Shown here piece by piece: positions 33,156-41,122 of a stretch of 64,000 nucleotides of DNA. The DNA lies in assembly GCF_900078335.1 (NCBI RefSeq), contig NZ_FKBR01000045.1, positions 62,001 to 126,000 of the forward strand, given 5' to 3'. The position numbers and the translations under genes were made by a program. The stretch's first letter is position 1, and each line of letters begins with the position of its first letter. The notes under the pieces were generated by a model that did not search any database, was not told where the DNA came from, and was given only the letters and a program-made list of their open reading frames with translations. Source of the DNA: Bordetella trematum. Lineage in GTDB: Bacteria > Pseudomonadota > Gammaproteobacteria > Burkholderiales > Burkholderiaceae_B.

Positions 33156-35114
33156 TCAGCTGACGACGTGCAGGTAGTGGCGGTGACGCTCGTACTGGTC
33201 GAGGATGTCGCCGATCACTTCGGCACGGCTCCAGCCCATGATGTCGTAGTCCTGCCCGCCTTCGCCCAGGTGCACCTCGGCGCGGAAGTAGCGGCGCTCT
33301 TCCTCGTTTTCGGCTTCTTCGGGCGTGAGGCTGGGGCGCACCACTGCGACCGGAATGACGGAGTAGGCAAAGTCCAGGTGCTCGCCGTGCGCCACGTGCA
33401 GGCTGAGCTGGCCGTCGTCGCCTTCTTCCACGCGGCAGGCATAGCCTTCCTTGCCCAGGCCCTCGGCTACGTCGGCCATGGCCGGCTGCACCACATCGGC
33501 AATGAAGCGCTGCACGTGGGCGCGGCGCGGCATCATCACCATGTTGCGGATGCGGCGCTGCCAGGATTCGGGCTGGGCGCGCACCGCGCCGCGGCTGGTC
33601 TGGCGATAGCGCAGCCTGCGCTTGGCGCTGTCGAGCCTGAGCGCCTTGAGCAAGCCGTATAGCGCCACCAGGATGATCACCGAGAACGGCAGGGCGCTGG
33701 CGATGGTGGCGGTCTGCAAGGCCTGCAGGCCGTCGGCCAGCAAGAGCGCGATCGCCAGCGCACCCATCAGGATCGACCAGAACACACGTTGCCAGACCGG
33801 CGCGTCGTCGACGCCGGAGGCGAGCATGTCGACCACCAGCGCGCCTGTGTCGGCCGAGGTGACGAAGAAGATGAGCACCATCAGCACGCAGAACGCGGAC
33901 AGCATCGAGGTCCAGGGGAAATTCTCCAGGAACACGAACAGCGCCAGTGTGCTGTCGCTGCGCACGGCGTCACCCAGGCCCGGCGCGCTGCCGGTCAGGA
34001 TCTGGTAGATGGCGGTGTCGCCGAAGACGGTCATCCAGAAGAACGTGAAGCCCGAGGGCACCAGCAGCATGCCGCCGATGAACTGCCGGATGCTGCGCCC
34101 GCGCGAGATGCGGGCGATGAACACGCCGACGAAAGGCGACCACGCGATCCACCAGCCCCAATAGAACAGCGTCCAGCCGCCGATCCAGTCGGTCTGGTCA
34201 TAGGCATACAGGTTGAAGGTGCGACCGACGATGCCGGACAGGTAGACGCCCACGTTCTCGACGAAGGCCTGCAGCAGGAACACCGTGGGGCCCAGCAACA
34301 GCACGAACAGCACCAGCAGCACGGCCAGCACCATGTTCGCTTCGGACAGGATGCGAATGCCCTTGTCTACGCCGCTGGCCGCCGACAACGTGGCCAGGCC
34401 GCAGGCCACCACGATCAGGATCACCTGCACAGGGATGCTGATCGGCACGTCGAACAGGAAATTGAGGCCGGCGTTGATCTGGGTCACGCCCAGGCCCAGC
34501 GAGGTGGCGACACCCAGCACCGTACCGATGATGGCGAAGATGTCGACCGCGTGGCCGATCGGGCCGAAGATGCGGTCGCCCAGGATGGGGTAGAGCGCCG
34601 AGCGCAGGGTGAGCGGCAGCCCGTGGCGATAGGCGAAATAGGCCAGGATGAGCGCCACCACGGCATAGATGGCCCAGGCGTGCAGCCCCCAATGGAAAAA
34701 GGTGATGCTCATCGCTTCGCGGGCGGCTTCCGGCGTGCCTCCGGCACCCAGTGGCGGATCCAGGAAGTGCATCACCGGCTCGGCCACGCCGAAGAACATC
34801 AGGCCGATGCCCATGCCGGCGGCGAACAGCATGGCGTACCACGTCGGGTCGCGGTAGTCGGGTTGGCTATGGTCGGGGCCGAGTTTGATGTCGCCATAAC
34901 GGCTGATCGCGACCAGCACCATGGACACAAGCACGGCGCCGACGGCCAGCATGTAGAACCAGCTGGCGTTGGTGAAAATCCAGTCTTGCACCGCGGTGAA
35001 GGTGCTTTGCGCGGTGGCCGGCGCCAGCACGGCGAACAAGGCCAGCGCCAGAATGACGGCGCCGGAGGTGAAAAAGACCGGGCGAATGATCTTGATGCGG
35101 GGACTTTGCGTCAT
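33156..35114 (-). CDS. BCCT-family transporter (betaine/choline/carnitine type)
   Basis: The 652-residue protein has 12 predicted membrane helices, the family motif MGIGLMFFGVAEP and the Trp-rich segment WGWWIAWSPFVGVF that lines the substrate site. A C-terminal hydrophilic tail of about 150 residues is longer than in minimal BCCTs. The tail suggests the BetT-like, osmotically regulated type that imports choline or betaine with Na+ or H+. ATG 35114 follows GAAGG; the frame opens at 35144 without support. No betaine-synthesis genes are in the window. Confidence 0.9.
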   Translation of the reverse strand: MTQSPRIKIIRPVFFTSGAVILALALFAVLAPATAQSTFTAVQDWIFTNASWFYMLAVGAVLVSMVLVAISRYGDIKLGPDHSQPDYRDPTWYAMLFAAGMGIGLMFFGVAEPVMHFLDPPLGAGGTPEAAREAMSITFFHWGLHAWAIYAVVALILAYFAYRHGLPLTLRSALYPILGDRIFGPIGHAVDIFAIIGTVLGVATSLGLGVTQINAGLNFLFDVPISIPVQVILIVVACGLATLSAASGVDKGIRILSEANMVLAVLLVLFVLLLGPTVFLLQAFVENVGVYLSGIVGRTFNLYAYDQTDWIGGWTLFYWGWWIAWSPFVGVFIARISRGRSIRQFIGGMLLVPSGFTFFWMTVFGDTAIYQILTGSAPGLGDAVRSDSTLALFVFLENFPWTSMLSAFCVLMVLIFFVTSADTGALVVDMLASGVDDAPVWQRVFWSILMGALAIALLLADGLQALQTATIASALPFSVIILVALYGLLKALRLDSAKRRLRYRQTSRGAVRAQPESWQRRIRNMVMMPRRAHVQRFIADVVQPAMADVAEGLGKEGYACRVEEGDDGQLSLHVAHGEHLDFAYSVIPVAVVRPSLTPEEAENEEERRYFRAEVHLGEGGQDYDIMGWSRAEVIGDILDQYERHRHYLHVVS

Positions 35115-35181
35115 AAGACCTTCTCGGGGTTGGGCGGGAAACAATTAATACCGCGGCGGCAGCGTCGTTGGCAACGCCGAA

Positions 35182-35202
35182 AGCCGCCCGGAGAGGGCGG
35201 CT
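35182..35202 (-). terminator. Weak terminator after the 92-residue protein
   Basis: Read leftward: stem AGCCGCCC/GGGCGGCT followed by TTTC. It lies between the small protein and the BCCT gene. Confidence 0.4.
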
Positions 35203-35274
35203 GTCGGCCGAACAGACGGCCGTGGGCGGCGGGGGAGGGTCGGGCCGGTCGCAAGCAAGCCGACGGCACGGGAC

Positions 35275-35553
35275 TCAGGCGGACGGCTGCGCCACAGGGG
35301 CGTGGCCGGCGGCCTCGAGATAGGCGTTGACGGCAAGCGTCAGCTGGCCCAGGGCGTTCGCGGTCAGCGGGCGCTCTGGGCGCGGCTGGACCAGATCGGC
35401 AGCGATCTTGGCGAAGGCCGGACCGAAGCGTGCCTGGGTCTCGGGGTCCTGCGCCTGGATCAGACAGTGCAGGGCAGCGTCGGCAGCGGCGGTCTTGGCG
35501 GCCATTTCCTGGATCGCCTGGGCCAGCGCGACGAGGATTTCCTGGTTTTCCAT
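35275..35553 (-). CDS. Small helical protein, function unknown
   Basis: A 92-residue, mostly helical protein (ENQEILVALAQAIQEMAAKT, then ETQARFGPAFAKIAADLVQP) with no signal peptide or membrane helix. I recognise no family. It starts at the ATG at 35553. It lies between the BCCT transporter and an Lrp regulator on the same strand with gaps too large for clear coupling. Confidence 0.6.
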   Translation of the reverse strand: MENQEILVALAQAIQEMAAKTAAADAALHCLIQAQDPETQARFGPAFAKIAADLVQPRPERPLTANALGQLTLAVNAYLEAAGHAPVAQPSA

Positions 35554-35640
35554 GTTTTGTCCGAAGCGAGAAAACCGCAGTGTAGGCGATCGGCGTGGCA
35601 GGCGTGTGGCCGCCGGGCCAGACGCCTGACCGGCCGTGGC

Positions 35641-36111
35641 TCAGCGTAGCGGGACAGCCGTGGTGTAGAGCACCTGCTTGAGCGCAAAGCTGGAGCGGAT
35701 GCTGGCCACGCCCGGAATCCGGGTGATGCGTTCGACAATCAGACGTTCCAGCGCATCGACATCCTCGACCAGGGCGCGTACCAGATAATCGGCGTCGCCC
35801 GACATCAGGTAGCACTCCATGATTTCCGGCAGCACCGCAATCTCGCGTTCAAAGACATCGAGGGTGGCCTTGCGCTGCTTGTCCAGCGAGATCTGGATGA
35901 AGACGTTGACTTTCAGGCCCAGCTTGCGGGCATTGAGCAAGGTCACGCGCCGGTCGATCAGGCCTTCGGACTCCAGGCGGCGCACCCGGGCCAGGCAGGG
36001 CGAAGGCGAGAGGTTCACGCGCTGCGCCAGCTCGACATTCGACAGGCGTCCGTCGCGCTGGAGTTCGTTCAGGATGCGGATGTCGGTGGCGTCGAGATTG
36101 ATTTCAGGCAT
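35641..36111 (-). CDS. Lrp/AsnC-family transcriptional regulator
   Basis: The 156-residue protein has an N-terminal AsnC-type helix-turn-helix (about 5-60: [20 protein letters not shown], then [20 protein letters not shown]) and a C-terminal RAM ligand-binding domain with the family's [11 protein letters not shown] segment. Lrp proteins respond to amino acids. ATG 36111 starts the family similarity. It is divergent from the SYLF lipoprotein, with a 242-base gap in which I see no clear operator. Confidence 0.92.
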   Translation of the reverse strand: MPEINLDATDIRILNELQRDGRLSNVELAQRVNLSPSPCLARVRRLESEGLIDRRVTLLNARKLGLKVNVFIQISLDKQRKATLDVFEREIAVLPEIMECYLMSGDADYLVRALVEDVDALERLIVERITRIPGVASIRSSFALKQVLYTTAVPLR

Positions 36112-36353
36112 GACCGGGCTGCGATTCGATAAAACACCATGTGAATATGCTGTCATCGTAGCGGAGTGCCGCGGTCCGGGACGTATTTGCCTGGAGATGG
36201 TGTGGCGAGTGTTGTTTTCCGGCAGGCTGTGCTCTCGGGGGGGCGTCGGGTTGCATTTTGTTAACCCTGTAGGGAAGCGAGCCGCTTTTTTTTCTCTGCT
36301 CGGGGCGGCCTTTTGCTATTGTGGTGGGACATTCACTTGGAAGGAGAACCTCC

Positions 36354-36947
36354 ATGTTTCAACCCTTCACGCGCGCGCGTCGAGCCGGTATGGCCGTCGC
36401 AACGGTTGCCTTGGCCAGCCTGGTGTTTACGGGTTGCACGGCGACATCCCACAAGGACAGCGGGTCGGCCGAGAGCCAGCGCCAGCAGATCAACGCGGCA
36501 GCCGACAATACCCTGTCGCGTCTGTATCAGGCGGTGCCGGGTTCTCAGCAGATGGTGCAGCAGGCCAAGGGCGTGCTGGTTTTCCCGTCGGTCGTCAGCG
36601 CCAGCTTCATCGTCGGCGCGCAATATGGCAAGGGCGTGCTTCAGGTGGGCGGTCGCGATGTGGGGTACTACAGCAATACCGGCGGCTCGGTCGGCTTTCA
36701 GGCCGGCGCGCAATCGCAGGCCATCGTGCTGCTTTTCATGACCGAAGATGCGCTCAACAACTTCCGCAACAGCAACGGCTGGACCGCCGGCGTGGACGCC
36801 TCCGTGGCAGTGGCCACGGTGGGGGCCAACGGCCGGGTGGACACCGCTAGCGCGCAGAAGCCGGTCGTCGGTTTTGTGCTGACCAACGCCGGCCTGGCGG
36901 CCGGGGTGTCGTTCGAAGGCGCCAAGATCAGCAAGCTGGATCTCTGA
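36354..36947 (+). CDS. SYLF-domain (YSC84-like) lipoprotein
   Basis: The 197-residue protein has a lipoprotein-type N-terminus with lipobox-like VFTGC (Phe at -3 is unusual) and then a SYLF domain: LVFPSVVSASFIVGAQYGKG, then GYYSNTGGSVGFQAGAQSQA and a C-terminal GVDASVAVATVGANG. SYLF proteins bind phospholipid and are envelope-stress proteins in bacteria. ATG 36354 follows AAGGAG. It starts a run of four small rightward genes (SYLF, CsbD-like, two small proteins). Confidence 0.86.
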   Translation: MFQPFTRARRAGMAVATVALASLVFTGCTATSHKDSGSAESQRQQINAAADNTLSRLYQAVPGSQQMVQQAKGVLVFPSVVSASFIVGAQYGKGVLQVGGRDVGYYSNTGGSVGFQAGAQSQAIVLLFMTEDALNNFRNSNGWTAGVDASVAVATVGANGRVDTASAQKPVVGFVLTNAGLAAGVSFEGAKISKLDL

Positions 36948-37008
36948 TCGTTTGTTCGCATTTCGCCGTGCGCGGTCCTCGCGCACGGCCATTCCAAGGA
37001 GAGTCGTA

Positions 37009-37293
37009 ATGTCGATGGATCGTATTTCGGGCAAGGCCAAGGAATGGGTTGGAAAGGGTGAGGAGGCCGTCGGTGAAGCCCTCGAAGACGGCCGGGTGCG
37101 TGCCCGGGGAGCCGCCCGTCAGGTCGAAGGCAAGGTGCAGGGAGCCATCGGCTGCCTGACCGACAGCATCGATGACGTGGCCGACACCGTGCAGACGCTG
37201 GTGCGCCGCCATCCCGTGGCCTCGATTGCGGTGGCGGGCGGCCTGGCCTATCTGCTGGGCCGGATCGCGGGCGCCATCGGTCGGCGTTCCTGA
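37009..37293 (+). CDS. CsbD-like stress protein with C-terminal membrane helix
   Basis: A 94-residue protein. The N-terminal half (DRISGKAKEWVGKGEEAVGE) matches the CsbD type, charged amphipathic proteins that accumulate under general stress. The C-terminal part (HPVASIAVAGGLAYLLGRIA) is a single membrane helix, so this is a fused or DUF883/ElaB-like form that may sit on the inner membrane. ATG 37009 follows AAGGAGAG. Second of the four-gene run. Confidence 0.75.
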   Translation: MSMDRISGKAKEWVGKGEEAVGEALEDGRVRARGAARQVEGKVQGAIGCLTDSIDDVADTVQTLVRRHPVASIAVAGGLAYLLGRIAGAIGRRS

Positions 37294-37363
37294 GTCTCGA
37301 CGCAACGCATGCCGCCGCCTGGCATGGTAAGGTTGCGCTCTTGTTCGACCCAGGAGCGCCACC

Positions 37364-37576
37364 ATGATGGCAAGACATCATTTCCGGCCCGGTGAGTTGG
37401 CGCAGTGGCTGGAGAAAATCGCCCGCCAGGAGGCGGCCACCCAGGTGCCGCCCGACGCCATCGAGGCGTTGATACTGCTGCGCTGCCTGACCCGTGCCGC
37501 GGATGGCACGCTGAGCATCACCGAGAAAGGCAAGCTGGCCCTGCATATGGAAGCTGCGAAGCAGCAGGGCGTGTAA
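37364..37576 (+). CDS. Small protein, function unknown
   Basis: A 70-residue protein, mainly helical (ELAQWLEKIARQEAATQVPP, then AIEALILLRCLTRAADGTLS), followed by a basic ITEKGKLAL segment that resembles a winged-helix C-terminus. No signal peptide or family recognised. Start 37364 is supported by AGGAG at 7 bases; a second ATG follows immediately. Confidence 0.6.
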   Translation: MMARHHFRPGELAQWLEKIARQEAATQVPPDAIEALILLRCLTRAADGTLSITEKGKLALHMEAAKQQGV

Positions 37577-37727
37577 TCATCAGGACACATTGTTTCATTT
37601 TTGGAACAGTCTGAGATTGAACTTGCCAGCATTAAAACAGTCCGATTATCAGTACACGGGTCTTTTTCAGGCCCGTCGCAAGGCAAGCCGGTCATCCGGC
37701 CGGCTTGAAGCAGACTGGGAGGACGCC

Positions 37728-37940
37728 ATGCAGCTTCGTGATCAAGAGGTCCTGATTGATCTGTCCACCGCCGCCATGGATACCGGCGGTTATGGAGCCC
37801 TGCTGACGGTGACGGCCGAGGGCGGTACCGAAATCGATGCCGCTTTTTCCTATCTCGGCCCATGCGCCACGCTGGATGAGGCAAGAGTACGCGCCGAGTC
37901 CTTTGCACAAGACTGGTTGAGCGAGAACATCTATCGTTGA
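37728..37940 (+). CDS. Small protein, function unknown
   Basis: A 70-residue protein with an alpha/beta look (DQEVLIDLSTAAMDTGGYGA, then TLDEARVRAESFAQDWLSEN). It lacks signals or known motifs. ATG 37728 follows GGGAGG; the frame opens further upstream at 37590 without support. Last gene before a strong hairpin. Confidence 0.6.
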   Translation: MQLRDQEVLIDLSTAAMDTGGYGALLTVTAEGGTEIDAAFSYLGPCATLDEARVRAESFAQDWLSENIYR

Positions 37941-37953
37941 CCGCGCCAGTGTC

Positions 37954-37983
37954 CGGGCTGATCCCTAGGGATCGGCCCGCTTT
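37954..37983 (+). terminator. Terminator after the small-protein run
   Basis: An 11-bp stem around GATCC-ctag-GGATC, continued by CGGGC/GCCCG with one G-T pair, followed by TTTC. Confidence 0.6.
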
Positions 37984-38049
37984 CATTGGGCTCGCTGTGT
38001 CAGACTTACGGTATTCTGCCTCCCGTCGTTATCGCGCCGCTTTGCCCTT

Positions 38050-39138
38050 ATGTCTCTTCCCGCTTCCGCCGATATCCTGAGCTCCCTGCGCCAGCACTTC
38101 AATGACGTGGTGCTGCCCATGTGGCGCACCCGGGGTTTTAACGCCGGGCTGGGCCTGCCCTTCGAGGCGCTCGATGCGTCGGGCCGGCAACCGATGCCGG
38201 TGCAGCGTTATCGTGCGATGGCCTGCGCACGCCAGATTTTCGTCTTCAGCCGCGCCTCGGGCGGGCAGGCGCATGCGGGCGCGCTGTTCGATACGCTTGT
38301 TCGCGTGTTCCGCAACCCCCAGGGCGGGTGGTATTACAGCGTCGATGCCCAGGGCAAGGCGCTGGACGAGACCCAGGATCTCTATACGCACGCGTTCATC
38401 GTGCTGGCATGTGCCGCGTTGTTCGAGCGCACCCGCCGGCGCGACGCGCATCAACTTTTGCTGGCCACGGTGCGCGATATCGAAGCGCGTTTTCGCGATG
38501 CGGCCGGCCGTTATATCGCTGCCTGCGATACGCAGGGCAGGGCCTTGCGCGGACCCGAGCAGAATCCCGTGATGCACCTGACCGAGGCCTATCTGGCGGC
38601 GGCCGGCCTGGTGGAGCCCGCCTGGTTCGCCGAACGTCTGCGGGGGTTGGCGAACCAGGTGCTGGAACTTTACGTGGACGCGCGCAGCCATTGCGTGCTG
38701 GAGTTCGGCGATGGCCGCCACGACAATCATATCGAGCCCGGCCATCAGTTCGAGTGGGTGGCGCTGCTGGACAGCGCGCCCGAGGTGTTTGCCGGGCTGG
38801 AGCTGGCGGCGGTATTGCCACGTGCGGCAGCCTGGGCCGAGGCGCGCGGCGTGGCGGCCGATACCGCCGGGGTGTGCGCCGCCCTGCATCCCGATGGCAG
38901 CATCAAGGATGCCAGCCAGCGCATCTGGGCGCAGACGGAGTATGCGCGTTACCTGGGGCTGGCCGTCAGCGCTGCGCCGCCGCAACGGCGCGCCTGGCAG
39001 TTGCAGGCTTTGCAAACCCGATTTCTGCATGACAAGGGCTGGCACGAGGTGCTGGGCCCGCAGGGCGAGGTGCTGCGCGCCGATATGCCGAGCACCACGC
39101 CGTATCATCTCTGGACGGGTTACGTCGCCACGTCCTGA
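38050..39138 (+). CDS. AGE-family epimerase/isomerase (N-acylglucosamine 2-epimerase fold)
   Basis: The 362-residue protein is built of alpha6/alpha6-barrel helices with AGE-family signatures: RYRAMACARQIFVFSRASGG near residue 55, DLYTHAFIVLACAALF, NPVMHLTEAYLAAAGL and the catalytic region EPGHQFEWVALL with the conserved His near residue 235. This family isomerises mannose, glucose or N-acyl hexosamines at C2. The bacterial branch includes mannose and cellobiose epimerases, so the sugar is not certain. The ATG at 38050 has no clear ribosome site, so the start is probable rather than firm. Confidence 0.85.
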   Translation: MSLPASADILSSLRQHFNDVVLPMWRTRGFNAGLGLPFEALDASGRQPMPVQRYRAMACARQIFVFSRASGGQAHAGALFDTLVRVFRNPQGGWYYSVDAQGKALDETQDLYTHAFIVLACAALFERTRRRDAHQLLLATVRDIEARFRDAAGRYIAACDTQGRALRGPEQNPVMHLTEAYLAAAGLVEPAWFAERLRGLANQVLELYVDARSHCVLEFGDGRHDNHIEPGHQFEWVALLDSAPEVFAGLELAAVLPRAAAWAEARGVAADTAGVCAALHPDGSIKDASQRIWAQTEYARYLGLAVSAAPPQRRAWQLQALQTRFLHDKGWHEVLGPQGEVLRADMPSTTPYHLWTGYVATS

Positions 39139-39252
39139 ATATCCGTTGGCGGATTCTCGTACACGGACGAAAAGCAAGCGCCGGCTGCGTGTGGGCAATC
39201 TCTTTGTGTGACGGCCCTTTTACACTTTGAGCCTTATTGTAAAGGGGGGCTC

Positions 39253-39468
39253 ATGGAGGTCATGTGCGAGGCATGCCAGCGGATCGTTCCTGGACAGGCT
39301 GGCGTCGCGCCTCATGCCGATCTTGGGCACCAGGGCACTACCGAGTCGACCCAGCGCGGTCGTGAGGGCCATACCGAAGAACACTTTCGCTGTCTGGTCT
39401 GCGATACCAAATGGCTGCTGGAAACCGATCGCTGGGGTGTGGATATCGGTTTTCGCCTCGCTCCCTGA
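39253..39468 (+). CDS. Small zinc-ribbon-like protein
   Basis: A 71-residue protein with two paired cysteines, CEAC near residue 5 and CLVC near residue 47, the spacing of a zinc ribbon. Between them lies a polar His-rich stretch (APHADLGHQGTTESTQRGRE) and the tail is LLETDRWGVDIGFRLAP. The function is unknown. ATG 39253 follows AGGGGGG with good spacing. Confidence 0.62.
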   Translation: MEVMCEACQRIVPGQAGVAPHADLGHQGTTESTQRGREGHTEEHFRCLVCDTKWLLETDRWGVDIGFRLAP

Positions 39469-39551
39469 GCCGGGCGGACGGCGCCGGACTTAAGTCCGGC
39501 GGCCGCGCGGCCGTCAATCCATCGAGACCTTGCTCATGCGACGGAGGACCG

Positions 39552-39821
39552 ATGGCCCAGAAGATCGTCAATGGATTTACCCTGCTGGCCTATGCCAGCC
39601 AGCCCAAGGGCGGGGTGCCGGCGCGGGCGTTCATCGAGAGCGTGCGGCGCGATGGCGAGACGCCGGGCCCGGCGCAAGTGTTCGAGGTATTCTGTTCGCG
39701 CCGCTTTCCCAATGCCATCGCGGCCATGTCGGCGGCGAGCAATGCGCTGGACCAGGTGCGCGACGTCGATGCGCAGGGCGTGCCTTGCGACCTGCCCGAC
39801 GCGGCTCCGTATCAGCCTTGA
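39552..39821 (+). CDS. Small protein, function unknown
   Basis: An 89-residue protein (KIVNGFTLLAYASQPKGGVP, then QVFEVFCSRRFPNAIAAMSA) with one Cys in each half and no signal peptide. No recognised family. Its last 10 bases overlap the stop end of the convergent Rieske gene. Start 39552 follows ACGGAGGACC. Confidence 0.55.
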   Translation: MAQKIVNGFTLLAYASQPKGGVPARAFIESVRRDGETPGPAQVFEVFCSRRFPNAIAAMSAASNALDQVRDVDAQGVPCDLPDAAPYQP

Positions 39822-40192
39822 GACGCGGCTGGCTGGATTTTCCCTTCGGGTAGCCAGTAGACCGTCCCGTCACGCTCTTGCACCTTCAGCGGCGTCAGGC
39901 GGCCATTGCGACAGGGGCCGCCATCGCACACGCCGGTGTCCGGCAGATAGGTCGCACCGTGGCGTGCGCACATGATGCGGTCGCCGGCCCGCGTGAAGAA
40001 ACTGTTTTCCCAATCCAGCTCGACGCCGACGTGGGCGCAACGATTCAGGTAGCCGTAGACCCGGTCCTGGTAGCGGATGAAGAACACCGTGCTGTGTCCG
40101 GCGCTGTCGGTGGCGGGCAGTTTGACGCCCGGCCCGCCGTTGCGGAGGTCCTGGGCATCGCAGACGCGTATGGGGCTGGCAGCGTGTGTCAT
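39812..40192 (-). CDS. Rieske [2Fe-2S] protein
   Basis: A 126-residue protein with one Rieske domain: Cys52-x-His54 in CAHVGVELDW and Cys75-x2-His78 in CARHGATY, the four cluster ligands. Two further Cys (89, 94) follow in VCDGGPC. It resembles small cytosolic Rieske ferredoxins that carry electrons for oxygenases; no oxygenase lies next to it. ATG 40192 starts the family similarity, though 40231 is an in-frame alternative. Divergent from the aldo/keto reductase. Confidence 0.88.
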   Translation of the reverse strand: MTHAASPIRVCDAQDLRNGGPGVKLPATDSAGHSTVFFIRYQDRVYGYLNRCAHVGVELDWENSFFTRAGDRIMCARHGATYLPDTGVCDGGPCRNGRLTPLKVQERDGTVYWLPEGKIQPAASQG

Positions 40193-40297
40193 GGAAATGG
40201 GCGGTTTGCTTGCGGGCAGGCATTGTGCCACGGCCGGGCCTGCCTGCCGGACAGAGCGCTATGATGGGGCCATGTCCATCTGCATCCAGGAGGCCCC

Positions 40298-41122
40298 ATG
40301 ACCCCGTTTGCCACGCTTGTCCCACTGAATGACGGCAATGCCATGCCCCAGCTCGGGCTGGGTGTCTGGCAGGTGCGCGATGAACAGGCCGCCGAGATCG
40401 TGGCCACGGCCCTGCAGACCGGTTATCGCTCGGTCGATACCGCTGCCATCTATCGCAACGAGGCGGGTGTGGGAGAGGGCCTGCGGGCCTCGGGCCTGCC
40501 GCGCAGCGAACTGTTCGTGACCACCAAACTCTGGAATGACAGTCACGCCCGCGCCCCGCAGGCGCTCGAAGACAGCCTGCGCCGGCTGGGGCTGGATTAT
40601 GTGGATCTGTACCTGATCCATTGGCCGATGGCCGGCGGCGAAACCTTTCTGCAGGCCTGGGAAGACATGATCCGCCTGCGCCAGGCCGGGCTGGCGCGCG
40701 CCATCGGCGTGTCCAATTTCACCGCCGGGCAACTCAAGCGCCTGATGCAATGTTCGGATGTGATTCCCGCCGTCAACCAGATCGAACTGCATCCCGGATT
40801 CGCGCAGCGCGAGCTGCGTGCCTTCCATGCCGACTACGGCATCGCCACGGAATCCTGGAGCCCGCTGGGCCAGGGGCAGGCGTTGCAGCACCCGGTGATT
40901 GTGCAGATTGCACAAGCCCTGGGCCGTACGCCCGCGCAGGTGGTGCTGCGCTGGCATCTGCAGAACGGCCTGGTGGCAATTCCGAAGTCGGTCACGCCGC
41001 AGCGCATCCGGGAAAACTTCGCGGTGTTTGACTTCACGCTCGACGAGGCGGCCATGCAGGCCATCGACGCGCTGGAGCAGGGCCCGCGGCTGGGCCCCGA
41101 CCCGGATGTCTTTCGTGGCTAG
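40298..41122 (+). CDS. Aldo/keto reductase (2,5-diketo-D-gluconate reductase type)
   Basis: The 274-residue protein keeps the catalytic tetrad: Asp47, Tyr52 (VDTAAIYRNE), Lys77 (VTTKLW) and His108 (LIHWPM). The NADPH-binding region near the end (IPKSVTPQRIRENFAVFDF) is typical of the family. These enzymes reduce aldehydes and ketones, including diketogluconate and methylglyoxal. ATG 40298 follows CCAGGAGG. Its stop overlaps the 3' end of the convergent PBP1A gene by 4 bases. Confidence 0.92.
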   Translation: MTPFATLVPLNDGNAMPQLGLGVWQVRDEQAAEIVATALQTGYRSVDTAAIYRNEAGVGEGLRASGLPRSELFVTTKLWNDSHARAPQALEDSLRRLGLDYVDLYLIHWPMAGGETFLQAWEDMIRLRQAGLARAIGVSNFTAGQLKRLMQCSDVIPAVNQIELHPGFAQRELRAFHADYGIATESWSPLGQGQALQHPVIVQIAQALGRTPAQVVLRWHLQNGLVAIPKSVTPQRIRENFAVFDFTLDEAAMQAIDALEQGPRLGPDPDVFRG

